Shown here: positions 1 through 7,777 of the stretch, piece after piece
Position numbering within the stretch: position 1 is the stretch's first letter
Layout of the letters: every line of letters starts with the position of its first letter
Assembly (NCBI GenBank): GCA_949287565.1
Contig: CASEHG010000322.1
Location: forward strand, 1 to 34,815
Origin: an uncultured Brachyspira sp.
GTDB lineage: Bacteria; Spirochaetota; Brachyspiria; Brachyspirales; Brachyspiraceae
DNA length: 34,815 nt
Direction: 5' to 3'
Program-made: the position numbers and the translations under genes
Notes under the pieces: generated by a model
Databases searched by the model: none
What the model saw: the letters and a program-made list of their open reading frames with translations, nothing else
Told to the model about the DNA's origin: nothing

Positions 1-10
1 AAAAATTTTT

Positions 11-42
11 AGTATATAAACAATTATATATACTGATTTTTT
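11..42 (+). terminator. Possible intrinsic terminator of an upstream gene
   Basis: An 8-bp perfect inverted repeat (11-18 with 27-34, AGTATATA/TATATACT) with an 8-nt loop is followed by a run of T at 37-42. The stem is entirely A/T apart from one G-C pair, so it is weak. It would end transcription coming from a plus-strand gene outside the window. Confidence 0.4.
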
Positions 43-136
43 GTTAATTTTATTATTTTTATATTTTACATTACTAAGCAGATATAAAACATATATAATA
101 AAAAGATGAATTTTATATAATTTTAATAAATAAAAA

Positions 137-165
137 TTGATAAAATATAACCATTAATATATATT
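137..165 (+). promoter_or_regulatory. Candidate sigma70-type promoter for the glycerate kinase gene
   Basis: TTGATA at 137-142 and TATATT at 160-165 are separated by 17 nt. The elements end about 30 nt before the ATG at 197. In such AT-rich DNA near-consensus boxes arise by chance, so this is only suggestive. Confidence 0.35.
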
Positions 166-196
166 AAGACATATAGTAGAATATTAGGAGCATATA

Positions 197-1327
197 ATGA
201 AGAAAATCATAATAATACCTGACTCTTTCAAAGGTAGTGCAAGCAGTTTAGAAGTTTGCAATTACATAGAAAGAGGAGTATTAAAAGTAATAAAAGATGC
301 TGATATAATAAAAATTCCTATTGCTGACGGAGGAGAAGGAACTGTAGAATCTATACTTTATGCAGCAGGAGGAAATATAAAAAAAATAAATGTAAAAAAT
401 CCTGAAGGAAAAATAATAGAAGCTAAATATGGAATTATTAATAAAGAAAAAGCTGTTATAGAAATGGCTGAAGCATCAGGACTTACTTTAATTGACGATA
501 AAACAAGAAATCCTTTAAAATATTCTACTTATGGAACAGGTGAATTTATAAAAGACGCTCTCAATAATAATATAAAAGAGATTTTAATAGGAATAGGCGG
601 AAGTGCAACCAATGACTGCGGTATAGGCATGGCTAATGCTTTAGGATATAAATTTCTTGATAAAGATAATAATGAACTTGAAGCCATTGCTGAAAACATG
701 ATAAAAGTTACTGATATAGATGACAGTAATGTTGATAAAAGAATATTCGATATAAAAATAACTGCCGCATGCGATGTAAAAAATCCTCTTTATGGTAAGA
801 ATGGTGCTACTGCCGTATACGGAAAACAGAAAGGTGTTACAGAAGAAAGTTTTGATATACTTGATGACGGACTTAAAAATATAGCAAAAATCATAAAAGA
901 AAAATTTGGTAAAGAAATAGACTATATGGAAGGAGCCGGTGCTGCCGGAGGACTTGGAGGCGGGCTTGTTGCTTTTTGTAATGCTCAGTTAAAAAGCGGA
1001 ATAGATGCTGTGCTTGATATAATAGATTTTGAATCAAAAATAAAAGATGCTTCTCTTATAATAACCGGAGAGGGATCTATTGACGGACAAACTAAAGAAG
1101 GAAAAGTGCCTGTTGGCGTTGCCAAAAGGGCTGGAAATATACCTGTAATTGCAATAGTTGGTGAGATAAGAGAAGGAGCTGAAATTGTATATGATTTGGG
1201 TATTAAGTCTATAATGCCTTTATGCACAAAAGCTATGACTCTTGAAGAATCTATTTCTAATACCGCTCTTTTGGTAGAAAATGCTTCTGAAAGAGCATTA
1301 AGATTTATAAATATAGATTTAAAATAA
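197..1327 (+). CDS. Glycerate kinase (GarK/GlxK family)
   Basis: Glycerate kinase, which phosphorylates D-glycerate with ATP in the cytoplasm and feeds it into lower glycolysis. The N-terminal PDSFKGSASS (about residues 8-17), GIGGSATNDCGIGM (about 132-145) and TGEGSIDGQT (about 289-298) match the conserved signatures of the GarK/GlxK family. The length of 376 residues is normal for that family, which in most characterised members gives 2-phosphoglycerate; which phosphate isomer is made here cannot be told from sequence. A good ribosome binding site (AGGAG, 186-190) lies 6 nt before the ATG. The gene stands alone and faces a hypothetical gene 35 nt downstream. No glyoxylate or tartronate genes are next to it, so its substrate source is unknown. 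Confidence 0.93.
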   Translation: MKKIIIIPDSFKGSASSLEVCNYIERGVLKVIKDADIIKIPIADGGEGTVESILYAAGGNIKKINVKNPEGKIIEAKYGIINKEKAVIEMAEASGLTLIDDKTRNPLKYSTYGTGEFIKDALNNNIKEILIGIGGSATNDCGIGMANALGYKFLDKDNNELEAIAENMIKVTDIDDSNVDKRIFDIKITAACDVKNPLYGKNGATAVYGKQKGVTEESFDILDDGLKNIAKIIKEKFGKEIDYMEGAGAAGGLGGGLVAFCNAQLKSGIDAVLDIIDFESKIKDASLIITGEGSIDGQTKEGKVPVGVAKRAGNIPVIAIVGEIREGAEIVYDLGIKSIMPLCTKAMTLEESISNTALLVENASERALRFINIDLK

Positions 1328-1362
1328 AAAATATAATTTAAATAAATTAATTTTTTTATTAT

Positions 1363-1818
1363 TTATGATTGATGTAAGTTATCTGAAATTCCATAAATAT
1401 TAAAAAATCTTAATTCTATATTTTCTATATCATCATCTATTTCTTTCAATGAAAATTTTAAATTTAGTCCCATTAAATATGTATTATCTAAAGCTATATA
1501 TCTTTCATTCTTATTGTTACCTTTAGGCATATAATCATATACTTTCATATTAACATCTATATGAATATCGCAGATTATATGTCCTTCCTCAAATACTTCT
1601 GTAGTAATAAGCATATAATTATTTATATAATCATATTCGCTATAGGCATTATCAGAATATTTTTTTAATATTGATAAATCTAAATAATTCTCCACTCCTT
1701 CTTTTATTTTCTTCTCAATATTAGAATCTTTATAAATTTTATCTCTCACTTCTTCCTTAGTGATTCTAGGTTTATAATTATTAAAACCATTAATACTTCC
1801 TAAAGTCCCCATTACCAT
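1363..1818 (-). CDS. Hypothetical protein, 151 residues
   Basis: I do not recognise this protein. It has no signal peptide or membrane segment, and is rich in Asn, Asp, Glu, Lys, Ile and Tyr. The first 20 residues are Gly/Asn-rich, followed by a charged probable helix (about 21-45) and then alternating hydrophobic stretches that suggest beta strands (for example residues about 66-92). The start is uncertain: ATG at 1818 or ATG at 1812 are both possible, with only a G-run just upstream and no clean Shine-Dalgarno sequence. It converges on the glycerate kinase gene and has no same-strand partner. The open length and spirochaete-like codon use argue that it is a real gene. Confidence 0.6.
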   Translation of the reverse strand: MVMGTLGSINGFNNYKPRITKEEVRDKIYKDSNIEKKIKEGVENYLDLSILKKYSDNAYSEYDYINNYMLITTEVFEEGHIICDIHIDVNMKVYDYMPKGNNKNERYIALDNTYLMGLNLKFSLKEIDDDIENIELRFFNIYGISDNLHQS

Positions 1819-1915
1819 ATACCCCCAAGCCTTATATTAAAGAATTATATAAATTTTTTAAAAAAATAAAAGTGTATTATTTAAATTATATTTTTAATCA
1901 TTTGAATTTATATTA

Positions 1916-1949
1916 TTGCAATTATATATTAAAAATGATATATATATCA
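1916..1949 (+). promoter_or_regulatory. Candidate hisB promoter overlapping a 14-bp palindrome
   Basis: TTGCAA at 1916-1921 and TATATA at 1939-1944 are spaced by 17 nt and lie about 55 nt before the preferred hisB start. The -10 box sits inside a perfect palindrome, TGATATATATATCA, at 1936-1949, which could be a repressor site. The same TTGCAA box precedes both LPP20-like genes in this window. Confidence 0.4.
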
Positions 1950-2000
1950 AATATTAATAATAATAAATAATTATAGTTTTTATAAATGGAGAATAATAAA

Positions 2001-2603
2001 ATGAGAGTTTCTGAAATAGAAAGAAATACTAATGAAACAAAGATAAAAATTAAATTAAATATAGATGGAACAGGAAAATACAAAAACAATACTAAAGTTG
2101 GATTTTTAGATCATATGCTTGATTTATTTGCACGCCATGGAAGATTCGATTTAGAAACTATATGCGATGGGGACATTCATATTGATTATCATCATTCTGT
2201 GGAGGATGTTGGTATTGTATTAGGTAAATGTTTTGCTGAGGCTTTAGGAGATTTGAAAGGCATTAAAAGATATGGTAATTTCAGCATGCCTATGTGCGAG
2301 GCTCTTACTATGGCAGCAGTTGATATATGCGGAAGAAGTCATTTAATTTTTAACAGTGATTTAAAACATGAAAAAGTTGGGGACTTCGATACTGAACTTG
2401 TTAAAGAGTTTTTTACAGCATTTACTAACTCTATGAATATTACTTTGCATATAAATACTTTATATGGAGAAAATACTCATCATATAATAGAATCAATTTT
2501 TAAAGGTGTTGCCAGAGCTTTAGCACAGGCTTGTGAAATAGATGAAAAATATAAAAATGAAGTATTATCTACAAAGGGAATGCTTGAAAATAATAAAAAT
2601 TAA
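2001..2603 (+). CDS. hisB: Imidazoleglycerol-phosphate dehydratase
   Basis: HisB dehydrates imidazole-glycerol phosphate to imidazole-acetol phosphate in histidine synthesis. The metal-binding histidine signatures are present: DHMLDLFARHG near residue 37, HHSVEDVGIVLG near residue 64, and a C-terminal pair of His in the ENTHHIIES segment; STKGML closes the protein. This is the stand-alone dehydratase form, without the phosphatase domain of the enterobacterial fusion. The reading frame is open to an ATG at 1986, but GGAG at 1988-1991 overlaps that codon and lies 9 nt before the ATG at 2001. I therefore take 2001 as the start, giving 200 residues, close to the usual length. hisH follows after 140 nt; no other his genes are in the window. 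Confidence 0.93.
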   Translation: MRVSEIERNTNETKIKIKLNIDGTGKYKNNTKVGFLDHMLDLFARHGRFDLETICDGDIHIDYHHSVEDVGIVLGKCFAEALGDLKGIKRYGNFSMPMCEALTMAAVDICGRSHLIFNSDLKHEKVGDFDTELVKEFFTAFTNSMNITLHINTLYGENTHHIIESIFKGVARALAQACEIDEKYKNEVLSTKGMLENNKN

Positions 2604-2664
2604 AAAATTGATTTTTTGCTTTTATTATAAAAGGCATATAATTAATATTTTTTAATTTATTCAG

Positions 2665-2680
2665 CCCGCCCACCCGCCCC
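2665..2680 (-). other. Four-tract C-run/G-run element (G-quadruplex motif on the minus strand)
   Basis: Four C-runs of 3, 3, 3 and 4 bases, each separated by a single base, lie in the hisB-hisH spacer. The minus strand therefore carries four G-runs with 1-nt loops, the pattern most favourable to a parallel G-quadruplex. The flanks are almost pure A/T, so chance occurrence is unlikely. What it does, if anything, is unknown. Confidence 0.7.
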
Positions 2681-2743
2681 TATACTTTGACTTTTATGTT
2701 TTATTTTAGTATAATAACTTTAATAAATTAATAGGATTTTTTT

Positions 2744-3376
2744 ATGACAGCTATAATAGATTATGAAGTAGGAAATTTATTCTCTCTTATGTCATCATTA
2801 AAGTATGTAGGAATAGATGCTAAACTTACAGATGATGAAAAAACTATAAAAGAAGCAGATGCTTTGATACTGCCTGGAGTAGGAGCTTTCAGAGATGCTT
2901 TGGCAAAACTTGAAAGAAGAAAAGACGGAACATTAAAAAATACTATTATAGAAGAAGCTAAAAAAGGAAAATTAATTTTGGGTATATGCTTGGGTATGCA
3001 GATGCTTTTTGATAAGAGCTATGAATATGGTGAGTATAACGGACTTGGACTTATAAAAGGAAATATATGCCCTATAGAAAAAGATTTAAAAAATAAAGAT
3101 TTAAAAGTGCCTCATATGGGCTGGAATAATCTCAATATAAAAAAAGAAGATAAACTATTTAAATATATTAATAATATGGAATATGTTTATTTTGTACATT
3201 CATACTATGGCAAAGATTGCGATGAAAGCATAATAGCCGACAGTGAATATGATGTACAAATACCAGCCATAGTAAAAAATGATAATGTATACGGAATACA
3301 GTTTCACCCTGAAAAAAGCGGAAATACAGGACTTAATATATTAAGAGGCTTCAGAGATTTAGTACAAAAAGGTTAA
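2744..3376 (+). CDS. hisH: Imidazole glycerol phosphate synthase, glutamine amidotransferase subunit
   Basis: HisH hydrolyses glutamine and passes ammonia to HisF, together forming imidazole-glycerol phosphate and AICAR. The triad of a class I glutamine amidotransferase is visible: nucleophile Cys82 in GICLGMQML and His188/Glu190 in FHPEKSG. PGVGAF at about residues 44-49 is the usual oxyanion-region motif. The length, 210 residues, is normal. The ribosome binding site is modest (AGGA about 9 nt before the ATG). The stop lies one base from the stop of the convergent glycerol-3-phosphate dehydrogenase gene, leaving no room for a separate terminator. hisF is not in the window. Confidence 0.94.
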   Translation: MTAIIDYEVGNLFSLMSSLKYVGIDAKLTDDEKTIKEADALILPGVGAFRDALAKLERRKDGTLKNTIIEEAKKGKLILGICLGMQMLFDKSYEYGEYNGLGLIKGNICPIEKDLKNKDLKVPHMGWNNLNIKKEDKLFKYINNMEYVYFVHSYYGKDCDESIIADSEYDVQIPAIVKNDNVYGIQFHPEKSGNTGLNILRGFRDLVQKG

Positions 3377-3377
3377 A

Positions 3378-4931
3378 TTAGAATAAACCTACTCTTGCCC
3401 TTTTAATCTCTGTTCTGTATCTTTTTATTTCCCATTCAGTTCTGCTTTTATCCCATTTAAGTATATTAGCCATTTCCTCTGCTATATGCTCTGATATTAA
3501 AGTACCGCAGTCATTCTCTGTTAATATGAATCTTAATCTTCTCATCATAATATCATCTAAATGCATAGCATGCTCTACTTCTACAAAATATTTTATGAGT
3601 CCCCTGTTGATTCTATAATCAAGCCCTACTTCTACTAAAAGAGATGAATCATTTTTGCAAAGCTCATTCAATTTTAGAATTAGATTAACAGAACCGAAAT
3701 AATCTATAAGGAATTTAACTAAATCTTCATTCAAAACTAATTCAGTATTTTTATCAAATTTATTATTAACAACCTTCTGATTACTAAACCATTTATAAGG
3801 CTTGCCGTACATTTTTACTAATGTTTTCATTGTAACAGCAGAAGAAGTTGTAAAGTTTCCGCCTTCAACTAAGAATAGTCTGTATTGAGGATGAGAATGT
3901 ATTTTAACCTGTGAAGGATTAAGAGGCATCATTCCAGATTGTGTAGTTATTATATGGTTTTTATTAACAATAGAACTGAAATAAGTATTATATATATCAA
4001 GCAAATATTCAGCTTCGTCGCTTGTAGTATATATACAATCTAAATCATGAGTATTTTTTTTGATTGTAGGACCTATAATGGTATTGTTCTTCCAACGCAT
4101 CAAAAATACATTAGGTCTTGATTTTATCTTAGGAAGAATAACTGATTTATTTATATGAATCAAATCGCTGTCTATAATTAAATGACTGCCCTTAACGTAA
4201 ACCAGCTTATCTTCAAAATTTCCATTAGGAAGAAGCGAACTTATATTATGTCCCCAAGCTCCTGCAGCTATTAATATAGTTTTAGCACTTGCTGTATGTA
4301 CTCTTCCAGTGATATGATCCGTAAAAACTACATTTTCTATTTCTTTCTGATTATATTCAAAAGCCTTAACTTCACAGTAGTTTAATATATCAGCTCCGAA
4401 CTCTTCAGCCTTCAAAAGAAGCTCTATAACATATCTTGAATCATCTAATAAGCCTTCATAATATTCTACAGATGCTATAACATCATTATTTATCAAATCA
4501 GGCAAAGCATCTAATGTTTCATTTCTGCTATGTGATTTATGTCTTTTAGTTTTTCCAAAGAGAGAAAACATATCATATAACATCATTTTTATTTCTTCTC
4601 TTAAAAGCCCTGTACTGCTATGCTCATATATAGGATTGATAATGCCAAAATGTTCAGATGAAGCCTTATACATAAGGTTATTTCTTTCTCTTACCCTATG
4701 AATTGTATACATTAAATTTTTACTATTCATATCATTAAATCCGCCTGAAAGCATTTTTGAAGTTCTGGAAGAAGAACCGAAAGCAAAATCATGCTTATCA
4801 AGCAAAAGTACGGAAAGTCCTACTCTAGAAGCCTTTAATGCTATAGTAGCACCTATAACTCCGCCGCCTATAATAATAATATCATATTTTTTATTACTAT
4901 TTTGGAGTATCTCAGCTCTTGTTTTTGGCAT
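3378..4931 (-). CDS. glpD: FAD-dependent glycerol-3-phosphate dehydrogenase (GlpD/GlpA type)
   Basis: This flavoenzyme oxidises sn-glycerol 3-phosphate to dihydroxyacetone phosphate and passes electrons to a membrane or protein acceptor. The N-terminus has the Rossmann dinucleotide motif GGGVIGATIA (about residues 22-31), followed by the family motif FAFGSSSRTSKMLSGGF (about 49-65). The C-terminal all-helical domain is recognisable (EVEHAMHLDDIMMRRLRF). At 517 residues it is near the usual size for GlpD. A strong ribosome binding site, AGGAG, lies about 8 nt before the ATG. Upstream, between this gene and the NuoG-like gene on the same strand, are two 77-bp repeats that would be transcribed as its leader. 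Which acceptor it uses is not shown; the neighbouring Fe-S proteins are candidates by position only. Confidence 0.9.
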   Translation of the reverse strand: MPKTRAEILQNSNKKYDIIIIGGGVIGATIALKASRVGLSVLLLDKHDFAFGSSSRTSKMLSGGFNDMNSKNLMYTIHRVRERNNLMYKASSEHFGIINPIYEHSSTGLLREEIKMMLYDMFSLFGKTKRHKSHSRNETLDALPDLINNDVIASVEYYEGLLDDSRYVIELLLKAEEFGADILNYCEVKAFEYNQKEIENVVFTDHITGRVHTASAKTILIAAGAWGHNISSLLPNGNFEDKLVYVKGSHLIIDSDLIHINKSVILPKIKSRPNVFLMRWKNNTIIGPTIKKNTHDLDCIYTTSDEAEYLLDIYNTYFSSIVNKNHIITTQSGMMPLNPSQVKIHSHPQYRLFLVEGGNFTTSSAVTMKTLVKMYGKPYKWFSNQKVVNNKFDKNTELVLNEDLVKFLIDYFGSVNLILKLNELCKNDSSLLVEVGLDYRINRGLIKYFVEVEHAMHLDDIMMRRLRFILTENDCGTLISEHIAEEMANILKWDKSRTEWEIKRYRTEIKRARVGLF

Positions 4932-4943
4932 AAATAACTCTCC

Positions 4944-5020
4944 TTTATTGTTTATAAATAAACTCGCTATACATTAGCTGACAACTTCCTTCGTCAGTTA
5001 TCAGCTGCTCGTTTATCGTT
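4944..5020 (-). repeat. 77-bp tandem hairpin repeat, copy 1 (glpD-proximal)
   Basis: This is the first of two adjacent 77-bp direct repeats that differ at four positions. On the plus strand, AGCTGACAACT (4977-4987) can pair with AGTTATCAGCT (4996-5006) with one mismatch and an 8-nt loop. An outer imperfect arm is formed by ATAAACTCGC and CGTTTAT. Read on the minus strand, the repeat ends just before the glpD ribosome binding site, so it would lie in that mRNA's leader. Confidence 0.85.
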
Positions 5021-5021
5021 T

Positions 5022-5098
5022 TTTATTGTTTATAAATAAACTCGCTATATATTAGCTGACAATTTCCTTCGTAAGTTATCAGCTGCCCGTTTATCGTT
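5022..5098 (-). repeat. 77-bp tandem hairpin repeat, copy 2
   Basis: Second copy, separated from copy 1 by one base. Three differences are C/T changes and one is C/A. The central hairpin is kept, one pair becoming a G-T wobble, which suggests that the structure rather than the sequence is retained. No reading frame crosses it convincingly. Confidence 0.85.
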
Positions 5099-5099
5099 G

Positions 5100-5137
5100 T
5101 TATTGCTATCGATAAACTCGCTTTGTATTAGCAATAA
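5100..5137. repeat. Degenerate third repeat unit with its own inverted repeat
   Basis: The stretch repeats the ATAAACTCGCT core and a TATTAGC segment of the 77-bp units but has lost the central hairpin. Its ends form a 9-bp perfect inverted repeat (5100-5108 with 5129-5137, TTATTGCTA/TAGCAATAA). It sits between copy 2 and the end of the NuoG-like gene and could act as a weak terminator or be a decayed repeat. Confidence 0.5.
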
Positions 5138-5185
5138 TAAAAAAATAATATATAAGCTCCATATATTCTAGTATATACAAAATCA

Positions 5186-6583
5186 TTATAAATACAAATA
5201 TATTAACAATTCTCTTAAACTCATACGATTTTTACTACTTTTTAAAAAAGTCTGCATCTCTTTAACTTTACCATGATTATCTATATAATGTCCCTCAAAC
5301 TCACCAAGATATGATATAGGAAAACTTAAATAAGCATTATAAGCCAAAACAGAAAAATTCGGACTAAATACTATATAATTACCCTTATTTTTCTTGGCAA
5401 AATCAATCATATTATCATTATCATCTAATGAGTCGCCTACTATGATAAATTTTTTAAATTTTTCATTATATATATAATTATCGTCAGATATAGAATGCTT
5501 TATATCCCTCTTTAAATCTCTCATAGAAAAATCATTAATATTTGTATAATTATCTCTGATATTTTTTGAATTAGTGGCCATTCTATTTTTTTTGAATATT
5601 AAATTTTCTATTCCCAAAGAATCAATAAATTCATTGAAAGCCTTAATATCTTCAATAGGATACATACTAGAGTTTAATGCCAAAGTAGATTCTGCCTCAA
5701 TATCATTAATAAATTTATGATACAATTCTTTAGCCTCATCAAATTCATACTGCATACCACTATAAAAAGGCTTTTCTAATGTATTGTTTGAATAATAATC
5801 TAGTTTTCTTCCATAATCACATATTCCGTATTTCTTGCCCTTTGGAGATGATATATCTTTTATACTATAATCGATATAACTGTATTTAGCATCGCATAAA
5901 TGATTGCATCCTATACAAAAACTTTCTATAGTTTTTACATCACTTATATCATCATTGATTTTATTATCTATATCCCTTTGAACTTCAAATACATGGGTAG
6001 GACATAAATCTGTTATCATCGAATTATATCCGTCTATCACTTTATAATCTTCGCATATACCGCAATTAACGCATCTTTCAAAATTTGCTTTTATAAAGTT
6101 AGGAAGATTCATTTTTTCCACTATATTTTTTAATTCTATCAAGTTAATATCATTTTCATTGAAAGCATTAGGAGATGCCTCTATAGAAATATTATAAATA
6201 TCCAAATACTTTTTTAATCTGCATATATAATCAGCTTTACAGCTTTCGCATATAGGTTCATGCATATAAAGCATAGCCTTTAATAAAGAAGTTCTATATT
6301 TTATAATATCATCATCATGCTCATTTAAAACACTCATTCCATTTTCTACTATTTCATTGCAGGCATATTTATAAGAATAATCATTTTCATTTTTTTTCTT
6401 TACTTTAACCAAGCATAATTTGCATCTTAGAATATTATTTTTCTCTTCAAAAGTATTTGTACTATTTATTTTATATGAGCATAAATGAGGTATATCTATA
6501 TTGATGTAGGACAGTGCTTGAAGTATAGTATATCCTTTCTGAGATGATACCGTCTTTCCATCAACATTAAATTTTACTATCAT
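5186..6583 (-). CDS. NuoG-like iron-sulfur protein lacking the large molybdopterin domain
   Basis: A protein with the Fe-S part of complex I subunit NuoG or a related hydrogenase subunit. In order: a [2Fe-2S] ferredoxin domain (Cys35, Cys54, Cys57, Cys75), the His-Cys3 site in canonical spacing (His108, Cys112, Cys115, Cys121), one four-Cys 4Fe-4S set (Cys171, Cys174, Cys177, Cys194), and an N7-like set (Cys223, Cys226, Cys230, Cys255, ending ICDYGR). About 200 further residues show no clear molybdopterin-binding motifs, and the total of 465 is well short of normal NuoG. It follows the NuoF-like gene by 30 nt. Likely role: electron relay in the cytoplasm; donor and acceptor unknown. Confidence 0.8.
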   Translation of the reverse strand: MIVKFNVDGKTVSSQKGYTILQALSYINIDIPHLCSYKINSTNTFEEKNNILRCKLCLVKVKKKNENDYSYKYACNEIVENGMSVLNEHDDDIIKYRTSLLKAMLYMHEPICESCKADYICRLKKYLDIYNISIEASPNAFNENDINLIELKNIVEKMNLPNFIKANFERCVNCGICEDYKVIDGYNSMITDLCPTHVFEVQRDIDNKINDDISDVKTIESFCIGCNHLCDAKYSYIDYSIKDISSPKGKKYGICDYGRKLDYYSNNTLEKPFYSGMQYEFDEAKELYHKFINDIEAESTLALNSSMYPIEDIKAFNEFIDSLGIENLIFKKNRMATNSKNIRDNYTNINDFSMRDLKRDIKHSISDDNYIYNEKFKKFIIVGDSLDDNDNMIDFAKKNKGNYIVFSPNFSVLAYNAYLSFPISYLGEFEGHYIDNHGKVKEMQTFLKSSKNRMSLRELLIYLYL

Positions 6584-6613
6584 TAAATAAAACCTCTAAT
6601 ATAAAAAAGATTT

Positions 6614-7777
6614 TTAACTTTTTACAAAACTATATAATGTTATCTTATTCTCTATCAAATACACAAACTCATCTCTAAACATTTCCATAGCAGATAATAT
6701 ACAGTTAGCAAGACTTCTTATATATAAACATGAAGCCCCTATTTTAATCATTTCAACAGCTTCTTTCAAATTAGAATAATCATCAAAATTTGAATTTCCT
6801 AAAAGCATTCTATTAATATAATATTCGCATAAATCAAATCCATAATGACAAGGAGAACATTTTCCGCATGATATGCTTTTAGCAAACTGAATTATTTTTA
6901 CTACAACCCTTATTATACATCTATCCTCTTGTATAAAACATATTCCCCCATTTCCCATCTTCATATTAAGACTATCAAAACATTCATAATCTAAAGTCAT
7001 TTTCTGAAAAGTTTCAAAATCTATAGGAGGATTCAAAAAACCATTAGTAAATACGCATTTTATAGTATATTCTTTCACTGTCCCGCCGGCAGCTTTAACA
7101 ATATTTCTTAATGGAGTATACATTTCAAATTCATATAGATTAGGACTAATGATATCCCCCGTAACAGAAAGTATATTACTTCCTTTATACTCTCCATTTC
7201 CATAATCTTTAAAAGTAAATCCTCCAATATGAGCCAAATATGCAATTTGTGATATAGTTTCCAAATCAAATACATATTTTTTATTTTCTAAAAAAGAAGG
7301 TGTGATTCTGATATTATATTTATTATAGTAGGCATATTCATCATATATATTTATTTCTATATCACCTACAAAATTAGCATCTTCCGCTTCAACTATAGCT
7401 TTTAGTATAGTATCTCTTTCTTCTAAATAATAATCTTTTAATATTATATCTATTTTTTTAATATTTAAAATTTTGGCTATAAATACAGCTCCATCTAATA
7501 TGAGATGCGGATTATTTTTTAATAGAAATTTATCTTTGAAAACCAAATAATCAAATGAAGCGGCATTGACTAGAATATAATCTTCTTTAATATTTCCGTC
7601 AGTTAATAATTGATATATAGAAGTTTGAGTAATATCTCTTTTAAATAAAGGATATTCTTTTAAATCTTCAAAAAAAGAATTACCTATTTTTTGAACTGCT
7701 AAATATTCCCCGAAATGATCTTTATATAATTGAATATTTTCTATATTATTTTCACTATGCAGTACAAATTTCTTCAT
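6614..7777 (-). CDS. NuoF-like protein with degenerate FMN/NADH site
   Basis: Homologous in outline to NuoF, the NADH- and FMN-binding subunit of complex I and NAD-linked hydrogenases. The C-terminal 4Fe-4S site is intact (Cys304, Cys307, Cys310 in SCGKCSPC, and Cys350), as is the FRDEF helix. The segment FKDKFLLKNNPHLILDG (about 80-96) matches the family's FKDR...PHxLxEG stretch. By eye the glycine-rich loop (GRGGAGFPTG in the family) is replaced at about residues 45-58 by KRDITQTSIYQLL, and the acidic NADE(G/S)EPGT loop by NAASFDYLVF (71-80). NADH oxidation is therefore doubtful. The start overlaps the stop of the NuoE-like gene by 4 nt (ATGA), indicating coupled translation. Confidence 0.82.
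   Translation of the reverse strand: MKKFVLHSENNIENIQLYKDHFGEYLAVQKIGNSFFEDLKEYPLFKRDITQTSIYQLLTDGNIKEDYILVNAASFDYLVFKDKFLLKNNPHLILDGAVFIAKILNIKKIDIILKDYYLEERDTILKAIVEAEDANFVGDIEINIYDEYAYYNKYNIRITPSFLENKKYVFDLETISQIAYLAHIGGFTFKDYGNGEYKGSNILSVTGDIISPNLYEFEMYTPLRNIVKAAGGTVKEYTIKCVFTNGFLNPPIDFETFQKMTLDYECFDSLNMKMGNGGICFIQEDRCIIRVVVKIIQFAKSISCGKCSPCHYGFDLCEYYINRMLLGNSNFDDYSNLKEAVEMIKIGASCLYIRSLANCILSAMEMFRDEFVYLIENKITLYSFVKS

Noticed and set aside
985-1227. 80-codon frame antisense to the glycerate kinase gene
   Set aside because: The opposite strand is a complete, motif-rich enzyme; the composition is that of a shadow frame.
2617-2640. Terminator after hisB
   Set aside because: CTTTTAT/ATAAAAG leaves only a one-base loop and no clear T-run follows, so it is not a credible terminator.
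4944-5098. Kink-turn or riboswitch in the glpD leader repeats
   Set aside because: Copy 1 can form a tandem G-A pair but it is not next to a three-base bulge and is lost in copy 2, so no named RNA class can be supported.
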